A DNA stretch of 53,077 bases, taken from NCBI GenBank assembly GCA_001797615.1, contig MGPV01000003.1, forward strand, positions 2,366 through 55,442. The letters run 5' to 3'. Positions 47,949 to 53,077 of the stretch are shown here, one piece after another; within the stretch, counting starts at the first letter, position 1; each line of letters begins with the position of its first letter. The notes under the pieces are model-generated. The model worked only from the letters and a program-made list of their open reading frames with translations, did not search any database and was not told where the DNA came from. The position numbers and the translations under genes were made by a program. This stretch comes from Deltaproteobacteria bacterium GWC2_65_14 (GTDB lineage: Bacteria; Desulfobacterota; Deferrimicrobia; Deferrimicrobiales; Deferrimicrobiaceae).

Positions 47949-48842
47949 TCAGGCAGTTACCGGTATGGCTTCGGGGGATTCCCCCGCGGCAACGCGTCTC
48001 TCGTCGAAACCGGAAGATCCGGCGGCCGCCAGGTATTCCGTCAGATCGTGGTTCACCGTGTGCCCCGGCCGGACCGCGACGAAAGAGCCCCGCAGCGACC
48101 GCCCCAGCAGCGCGATGTCCCCGAGGAAATCAAGCAGCTTGTGCCGGGCGAACTCGTCCGGGAACCGCAGCCCTTCCGTATTGTGCACGTCGGCTCCGTC
48201 GACCACGATGGCGTTGTCGAGCGAACCGCCGCGTGCAAGTCCAACCGATCGGAGCGCCTCGATCTGCTCCCGCAGCACGAACGTTCGGGCCGGGGCGATC
48301 TCCCGGAGGAAGTTCTCCGGGGTCTGGGTGTACTTCGCCCACTGCCGCCCGATCGCAGTTCCGGGGAAATCGACCGTGACCAGGATCTCCAGATCCACGG
48401 AGGGTGCCATGGTGATCATCGATCCGTTCCGGCGGATCCGGTCGTTCTCGAAGATCCGGAGGTACCTTCTCCGGGCGGGCTGCGCGGCGGATCCCGCGGA
48501 GGCGATCCCCTTCGCGATCGCCAGCCCGCTCCCGTCCAGGATCGGCAGCTCGGGAGCGTTCACCTCGACCACCGCGTTGTCGATCTCCATGCCGAACAGG
48601 GCGGCCATGAAATGCTCGACGGTCGCAATCCTCACCCCGTCGCTGGAGAGCACGGTCGCATAGGCGGTCTCCGCCACGTTCTCGACCGAGGCGGGGATTT
48701 CCGCCCCGACATCGGTTCGGCGGAACAGGATTCCGGTACCGGGCGCCGCCGGGAGGATCCGGGCCGCCGAGGGAACGCCGGAGTGGAGCCCCACCCCGGA
48801 AAACTCGACCGGCCGTGAAATCGTATGCTGGAATTGCCTCAT
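47949..48842 (-). CDS. lpxC: UDP-3-O-acyl-N-acetylglucosamine deacetylase
   Basis: 297 residues. It is the committed step of lipid A synthesis, so the organism has an LPS-type outer membrane. Motifs: TISRPVEFSGVGLHSG at the start, zinc ligand H77 in ATVEHFMAAL, the PILDGS loop, and the C-terminal HKLLDFLGDIALLG with zinc ligands H and D plus the general acid histidine in RPGHTVNH. It ends close to a terminator-like hairpin. Upstream lies the inverted repeat at 48963-48982. Confidence 0.95.
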   Translation of the reverse strand: MRQFQHTISRPVEFSGVGLHSGVPSAARILPAAPGTGILFRRTDVGAEIPASVENVAETAYATVLSSDGVRIATVEHFMAALFGMEIDNAVVEVNAPELPILDGSGLAIAKGIASAGSAAQPARRRYLRIFENDRIRRNGSMITMAPSVDLEILVTVDFPGTAIGRQWAKYTQTPENFLREIAPARTFVLREQIEALRSVGLARGGSLDNAIVVDGADVHNTEGLRFPDEFARHKLLDFLGDIALLGRSLRGSFVAVRPGHTVNHDLTEYLAAAGSSGFDERRVAAGESPEAIPVTA

Positions 48843-48962
48843 CCGGACCTCTCCCGGTCTCTTTCAAGGAAGGTGATGCAATCCGCATGCCGTTTTTAGT
48901 TGGAAGGGAAACCCATTCATTTCAGGAAGATAGTTCATCGGGATTCCGGGGGAACCGGGCGG

Positions 48963-48982
48963 GTGTTGCATCACTGCAACAC
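48963..48982. repeat. Perfect inverted repeat upstream of lpxC
   Basis: An 8-base palindrome GTGTTGCA/TGCAACAC with a four-base spacer lies between the DUF2905 stop (49009) and lpxC start (48842). No T run follows. It may be an operator or a weak terminator. Confidence 0.45.
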
Positions 48983-49008
48983 GGAATGTCGTTGGAAATC
49001 CACAACCT

Positions 49009-49221
49009 CTATTTTCGGAAGAGCCAGAACAGGAGGGAGAGCACGATACTGACCAGAACGCAGGTGACGATCGGGAAATGGAAGGTGAAATTCTCCCGCC
49101 GGACCGTGATGTCGCCCGGAAGTTTCCCGATCCATCCGACCTTGTCCGTCAGGAGCAGGAGAAGCCCCATCCCCGCGACCGCCAGTCCGGCGATCAGCAG
49201 GATCTTCCCGAACCCGGCCAT
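49009..49221 (-). CDS. DUF2905 family small membrane protein
   Basis: 70 residues: two membrane segments (5-25 and about 48-68) around the loop WIGKLPGDITVRRENFTFHF, the signature of DUF2905. A GGGGAG site precedes the ATG. It is commonly next to ruvB in deltaproteobacteria and Firmicutes. Function unknown. Confidence 0.88.
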   Translation of the reverse strand: MAGFGKILLIAGLAVAGMGLLLLLTDKVGWIGKLPGDITVRRENFTFHFPIVTCVLVSIVLSLLFWLFRK

Positions 49222-49235
49222 CCCGAAAATCTCCC

Positions 49236-49496
49236 CTACCGCCCCCCGAAGACCGTCTTCAGCAGATCGGTGACTCTCGCCGCCGGATCGGTCCGGATCT
49301 TCTTCTCCTCCTGTGCCACCATATAAAAGAGGCCGTCGAGCGACTTGTTCGTGACGTAATGGTCAAGATCGAGCGACTCGGCGCTGGTGAACGGCAGCGC
49401 GGTGTACCGCCCCATCATCTCCTTGTAGCTCCGTGTCGTCCCGGCCTCGTCCATGCCGGAGGAGACGATCGGCTTGAATTCCTCCACGCCCAGCAC
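49236..49496 (-). pseudogene. DUF4197 protein, only the C-terminal part
   Basis: About 86 residues from a GTG at 49496 match the C-terminal half of DUF4197: [26 protein letters not shown], then [20 protein letters not shown] and [12 protein letters not shown]. The N-terminal half (about 130 residues, including the export signal) is missing, and the ruvB stop lies only nine bases upstream. A deletion between ruvB and this gene is likely. Confidence 0.7.
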
Positions 49497-49505
49497 GTCG
49501 ATGAT

Positions 49506-50570
49506 TCACCCGTCCCCGAACAAACCCTCCTGCTGCGGGGAGCGCTTGGGAGGGGTCACCCCGAGGTGCCGGTAGGCGGCGGGCGTGGCCACCCTGCCCC
49601 TCGGCGTGCGCTTGAGGAACCCCTGCTGGATGAGGAACGGCTCGTAGACATCCTCGATCGTGTCCCGCTCCTCGCTCACCGACGCGGAGATCGTTTCCAC
49701 GCCTACAGGTCCGCCGTGGAACTTCTCGAGAATGACCCGGAGGATCTTCCGGTCCATCACGTCGAGCCCCTCCCGGTCCACTTCCATCTTGAGCAGCGCA
49801 TGGTCGGCGATCTCCCGGTGGATCCTCCCCTCACCGCTCACCTGGGCGAAGTCGCGGACCCGCTTCAGGAGGCGGATGGCGACGCGTGGGGTCCCCCGGG
49901 AGCGGCGGGCGATCTCCCGCGCCCCCTCCGCGTCCACCGGGATCGAGAGCGACCTCGCACACCGACGGATCACCTCCTCGAGCTCTTCGGGGCGGTAGTA
50001 CTCCATCCGGAAATGGACCCCGAAGCGGTCGCGCAGGGGAGAGGTGAGCAGCCCGGTCCGGGTGGTCGCACCCACCAGCGTGAACGGGGGAAGGGTGAGC
50101 CGGATCGACTTGGCCGAGGGGCCCTGCCCCAGGATGATGTCGAGGGCGAAGTCCTCCATCGCCGAGTAGAGCAGCTCCTCCACAACGCGGCTTAACCGGT
50201 GGATCTCGTCGATGAAGAGCAGGTCTCCCGGCTCGAGGGCGGTCAGGATCGAGGCGATGTCCCCTTTGCGCTCGATCGCCGGCCCCGAGGTGATCCGGAT
50301 CCCCACCCCCATCTCGTTGGCGATGATGTGGGCGAGCGTCGTCTTCCCCAGGCCCGGCGGACCCGAGAGGAGCACATGGTCGAGCGGCTCCTTCCGGTTC
50401 CTGGCCGCCTCGATGAAGGTCGCAAGGTTGGAGACGATCGGGGCCTGCCCGATGAACTCGGAGAGGAATTTCGGCCGCAGGGAGAGCTCGGATCCCCCTT
50501 CCCCCCCGCCGGTCTTCGGATCCACGACGCGTCCTTCCACTTCGCCTCCCTCGTGCGCGTTCCCGCTCAC
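49506..50570 (-). CDS. ruvB: Holliday junction branch migration ATPase RuvB
   Basis: 354 residues. Walker [10 protein letters not shown] near 69, Walker [10 protein letters not shown], sensor 1 GATTRTG and R-finger DRFG. The C-terminal winged helix has [20 protein letters not shown]. It drives branch migration with RuvA. GTG start at 50570 overlaps the ruvA stop by four bases (GTGA). The C-terminal tail [18 protein letters not shown] is of usual form, so the gene is complete although its downstream neighbour is truncated. Confidence 0.96.
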   Translation of the reverse strand: MSGNAHEGGEVEGRVVDPKTGGGEGGSELSLRPKFLSEFIGQAPIVSNLATFIEAARNRKEPLDHVLLSGPPGLGKTTLAHIIANEMGVGIRITSGPAIERKGDIASILTALEPGDLLFIDEIHRLSRVVEELLYSAMEDFALDIILGQGPSAKSIRLTLPPFTLVGATTRTGLLTSPLRDRFGVHFRMEYYRPEELEEVIRRCARSLSIPVDAEGAREIARRSRGTPRVAIRLLKRVRDFAQVSGEGRIHREIADHALLKMEVDREGLDVMDRKILRVILEKFHGGPVGVETISASVSEERDTIEDVYEPFLIQQGFLKRTPRGRVATPAAYRHLGVTPPKRSPQQEGLFGDG

Positions 50571-51184
50571 CGGCGCGGTCCCGAAAGCCGCTTCAGCGCG
50601 CCCCGGATCAGGATCTCCGTGGAGGCCTCCGCCCCGGCCTCCTTGCGGACGCCGCCCACCGTCACCTGCGCCTCGGCCCGGGAGAAGCCCAGGGAGACCA
50701 TCGCCTGGACTGCTTCGGCCTCGGGAGCGGAAGGACCCGCGGGTCCCTCATCCTCCGGGGCGGGAGTGAATTCGACCGCCACTTTCCTGAGCCGGTCCGG
50801 CAGTTCCATCGCGATCCGCTGCGCCAGTTTTTTCCCGATGCCGGGGACCCTCGTGAAGGGGGCCGCGTCCTCGCGCGCGCAGGCGGACAGCACGCCGGAG
50901 ATCCCCAGGACCGACAGCACGGCGACCGCGGACTTCGGCCCGACGCCGCTCACCCCGATGATCGCCAGGAAGATCTGCCGCTCGGTCTCCGACGAGAACC
51001 CGAAGAGATCGGAGCCCCCCTCGCGCACCTGGAGGAAGGTCCGCAGGAGGCAGGATTCCCCGTCGGGAGGAAGGTCGGCGCGGGTTACGGAGGACACGTG
51101 CACGCGGAAGCCCACCCCCGCGCATTCCACGACAACGAAATCCTTCCCCCCGCCCGACAGGCGTCCGCGCAGATGGTCGATCAT
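50567..51184 (-). CDS. ruvA: Holliday junction branch migration protein RuvA
   Basis: 205 residues: N-terminal OB fold (MIDHLRGRL and GVGFRVHVS), two helix-hairpin-helix motifs ([16 protein letters not shown] near 80 and [16 protein letters not shown] near 112), then a flexible acidic linker and the C-terminal domain III ([15 protein letters not shown]). It binds the four-way junction and loads RuvB. Confidence 0.96.
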   Translation of the reverse strand: MIDHLRGRLSGGGKDFVVVECAGVGFRVHVSSVTRADLPPDGESCLLRTFLQVREGGSDLFGFSSETERQIFLAIIGVSGVGPKSAVAVLSVLGISGVLSACAREDAAPFTRVPGIGKKLAQRIAMELPDRLRKVAVEFTPAPEDEGPAGPSAPEAEAVQAMVSLGFSRAEAQVTVGGVRKEAGAEASTEILIRGALKRLSGPRR

Positions 51185-51270
51185 GGGAAATCATGATAGC
51201 ACGTGCCGCCATCGTTCCACACTGGCCGTTGGGACCCCCGGGTGTCCGGAAAGGGATCTCCTTCGGGGCC

Positions 51271-51753
51271 CTACGCCGGATCCCGGGTCACCGCCCGGCA
51301 GAAGGCCATCGCCAGGGCGTCGGAGGCATCGGGGGGGACCTTTACCCGGATGCCGAGGAGGCGGCAGACCATCTCGCCGACCTGCTCCTTCGGCGCGGCG
51401 CCGAAGCCGGTAGCGGAGAGCTTGATCTCTTTCGCGCTGTATTCGTGGACGAGGACTCCCGAGGCGCGGCAGGCCACGATGGCGGCCCCCCGCGCCTGCC
51501 CGAGCTTGAGGGCGGAGGCGGCGTTCTTCGCGAGGAACACCTTCTCCACCGACGCCTCGGTGGGGCCGTGGAGCCGGATGACCCGGGTCAGCTCCTCGTA
51601 GATGCGGAAGAGGCGATCGGGGAAGGAGTCGGGCGACCCGGTGGAGATCACCCCCCAGGCGACGGGTAACAGGTTGCTCCCGGAAAGGTCGATAATGCCG
51701 TACCCGGTGCTCCGGGAGCCCGGGTCGATTCCGAGGATGCGGCGGCGGGTCAC
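51271..51753 (-). CDS. ruvC: Holliday junction resolvase RuvC
   Basis: 160 residues from GTG 51753, which overlaps the yebC stop (GTGA). The RNase H-like catalytic acids are all present: D10 in [13 protein letters not shown]70 in ASVEKVF, D142 and D145 in [11 protein letters not shown]. It cuts the junction moved by RuvAB. The open frame extends far upstream across yebC, but that part is out of frame with the real gene. Confidence 0.95.
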   Translation of the reverse strand: MTRRRILGIDPGSRSTGYGIIDLSGSNLLPVAWGVISTGSPDSFPDRLFRIYEELTRVIRLHGPTEASVEKVFLAKNAASALKLGQARGAAIVACRASGVLVHEYSAKEIKLSATGFGAAPKEQVGEMVCRLLGIRVKVPPDASDALAMAFCRAVTRDPA

Positions 51754-52505
51754 CCGCCGAAGGCCTCCATCGCCTCGTCGGAGATGTCGAAGTTCGCCCA
51801 GACGTTCTGGACGTCGTCGCACTCCTCGAGGGCGTTCATGAGGCGCAGCATCCGGTCGGCCGCCTTCCCCTCGAGGTGGACCGTGGACTGGGGGACCATC
51901 GCCACCTCGGCGGAGACGATCCCGACCCCCTTTTCTTTCAGCCCCTCCCGGACCGCGTCGAAACTTTCCGGATCGCAGCGGACCTCGTACTCGGAGGACT
52001 CCGGGTCGGAGGCGACGTCGTCGGCGCCCAGCTCCAGCGCCAGCTCGATCAGCTTCTCCTCCCCGATCGCCGACCGGGGTACGAGGATCGTCCCCTTCTT
52101 CGAGAACATCCAGTTCACGCAGCCGGTCTCGCCGAGGTTCCCGTTGTGCTTCGAGAGGAGGTGCCGGATCTCGGCCACCGTGCGGTTCCTGTTGTCGGTC
52201 AGGACCTTGACGAGCACGGCTACCCCGCTGGGGCCGTACCCCTCGTAGAGGAACTCCTCGTAGGAGACCCCATCCAGCTCGCCGGTCCCCTTCTTGATTG
52301 CCCGCGTGACGTTGTCGTTGGGCATGTTCACCGCGCGGGCCGCCTGGATGGCGGCGCGCAGCCGCGAGTTCCCCCCCGGGTCCCCCCCCCCGATCCTGGC
52401 GGAGGTGATCAGCTCCCGGGTGATCTTCGTGAAGGCCTTCCCCCGCTGGGCGTCGGCCTTCCCCTTCCTGTGCTTGATCGAGCTCCACTTGTTGTGGCCG
52501 GACAT
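51750..52505 (-). CDS. yebC: YebC/PmpR family protein (TACO1-like)
   Basis: 251 residues, starting [20 protein letters not shown], the typical start. Further family blocks: [30 protein letters not shown] and a C-terminal ferredoxin-like domain. YebC proteins help the ribosome on difficult stretches such as polyproline, or act as regulators. ATG 52505 follows GGAGGTTTTT. It heads the ruv operon. A consensus TATAAT lies at 52617-52612, at the end of the rRNA terminator. Confidence 0.94.
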   Translation of the reverse strand: MSGHNKWSSIKHRKGKADAQRGKAFTKITRELITSARIGGGDPGGNSRLRAAIQAARAVNMPNDNVTRAIKKGTGELDGVSYEEFLYEGYGPSGVAVLVKVLTDNRNRTVAEIRHLLSKHNGNLGETGCVNWMFSKKGTILVPRSAIGEEKLIELALELGADDVASDPESSEYEVRCDPESFDAVREGLKEKGVGIVSAEVAMVPQSTVHLEGKAADRMLRLMNALEECDDVQNVWANFDISDEAMEAFGG

Positions 52506-52524
52506 GGACGGAAAAACCTCCTGG

Positions 52525-52607
52525 GCGGGGACACTTCCAAGCGGGGACACTCCTTGTTTTCCGACGAAAAAACCCAGGAGTGTCCCCGCCCGTGCGGAGT
52601 GTCCCCG
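52525..52607. repeat. Nested inverted and direct repeats with a GGGGACAC core
   Basis: Four copies of a GCGGGGACACTCC-like unit: two on the plus strand (52525-52538, 52541-52556) and two inverted (52575-52589, 52595-52607). The inner pair forms a perfect stem of at least 14 bases with an AT-rich loop; the outer pair can extend or replace it. It lies between the rRNA terminator and yebC, in its probable 5' leader. Layout and motif recall REP-type elements. Confidence 0.65.
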
Positions 52608-52618
52608 ATCGATTATAC

Positions 52619-52654
52619 AAAAAAAGCCCCTGCGCCGTTTCCGGTGCAAGGGCT
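52619..52654 (-). terminator. Intrinsic terminator of the rRNA operon
   Basis: On the minus strand, 11 bases after 5S, a stem AGCCC-TTGC-CCGG with partner CGG-GCA-GGGCT (two mismatches) is followed by seven T residues. A regular Rho-independent terminator. Confidence 0.8.
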
Positions 52655-52665
52655 CTGAAATCAAT

Positions 52666-52779
<114 letters not shown>

Positions 52780-52863
52780 AAGACAGGTTCCGTGAAACGC
52801 CGCGCGCTTCCCGCGCGGGTGCCGATCCGTCGAATGCGTCCGAAAACGTTCATCCGTTGAGTA

Positions 52864-53077
52864 GTGGTCAAGCCTCACGGGCGATTAGTACCGGTTAGCT
52901 GAACGCATTACTGCGCGTACACACCCGGCCTATCAACCTTGTAGTCTACAAGGGCCCTTCAGGGGGATCAAGTCCCCGGGATACCTCATCTCAGGGCGGG
53001 TTTCCCACTTAGATGCTTTCAGCGGTTATCCCTTCCGCACATAGCTACCCAGCGATGCCCCTGGCGGAACAACTGGT
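52864..53077 (-). rRNA. rrl: 23S ribosomal RNA, 3' end, cut by the window edge
   Basis: The minus strand carries the conserved 3' part of 23S rRNA, with GGGTAGCTATGTGCGGAAGG, GATAACCGCTGAAAGCATCT and AAGTGGGAAACC. It ends with CTAATCGCCCGTGAGGCTTG. The 3' end is approximate. About 85 bases of spacer (52780-52863) separate it from 5S; no tRNA is seen there. Confidence 0.95.

Noticed and set aside
52780-52863. tRNA gene between 23S and 5S
   Set aside because: The 84-base spacer shows no cloverleaf arms or T-loop consensus. No tRNA, CRISPR array or insertion sequence was seen elsewhere in the window either.

Overview
The window is a high-GC stretch of a Gram-negative bacterial chromosome. lpxC, a Liv-type transporter with a signal-peptide-bearing binding protein, an ntrYX pair behind a DUF4390 gene, and yebC-ruvC-ruvA-ruvB next to DUF4197/DUF2905 genes together suggest a deltaproteobacterium-like lineage (Desulfobacterota or Desulfuromonadota in the broad sense). 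This is inference from gene content, not a computed placement. Many genes overlap by 4 bases (ATGA, GTGA, TTGA) and use GTG or TTG starts.

Positions 1-10.5 kb, all on the minus strand: a glycine/sarcosine/betaine reductase operon (grdE, grdB, thioredoxin, grdC, grdA), followed upstream by livF-livG-livM-livH and a substrate-binding protein gene. grdB and grdA each contain an in-frame UGA at the known selenocysteine position, followed by a short hairpin that fits a bacterial SECIS. The organism should therefore make selenoproteins. The selenocysteine codon makes each of these genes look broken or shortened in a naive translation. No grdD is visible in the window.

Positions 10.5-25.5 kb: accessory and stress genes. 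These are an aldo/keto reductase, a frameshifted haem-motif protein with a C-terminal anchor-like tail, two envelope proteins, a Spy-like chaperone divergent from a BaeSR-like two-component system, a B12-binding radical SAM protein, a DUF2779 nuclease, an RRM protein with a DEAD-box helicase, and an AbrB-like regulator with arsM. Several genes here have lost internal segments or shifted frame (peroxiredoxin, ORF6N, TfoX, and a carboxymuconolactone decarboxylase/dienelactone hydrolase chimera). A similar truncation affects a DUF4197 gene near 49.4 kb.

Positions 25.6-42 kb: central metabolism. Malate dehydrogenase, an atypical aldo/keto reductase coupled to an M1-like peptidase, single-chain FGAM synthase (purL), a sirtuin, carB, phosphoglucomutase, a URO-D family protein and an MFS transporter.

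Positions 42-49.2 kb, minus strand: DUF4390, ntrY, ntrX and a PEGA-domain Ser/Thr kinase form one tightly coupled signalling operon, with lpxC and a DUF2905 gene upstream. Positions 49.2-53 kb: ruvB, ruvA, ruvC, yebC, then the end of an rRNA operon (5S and the 3' end of 23S), also on the minus strand, with a nested repeat between yebC and 5S.
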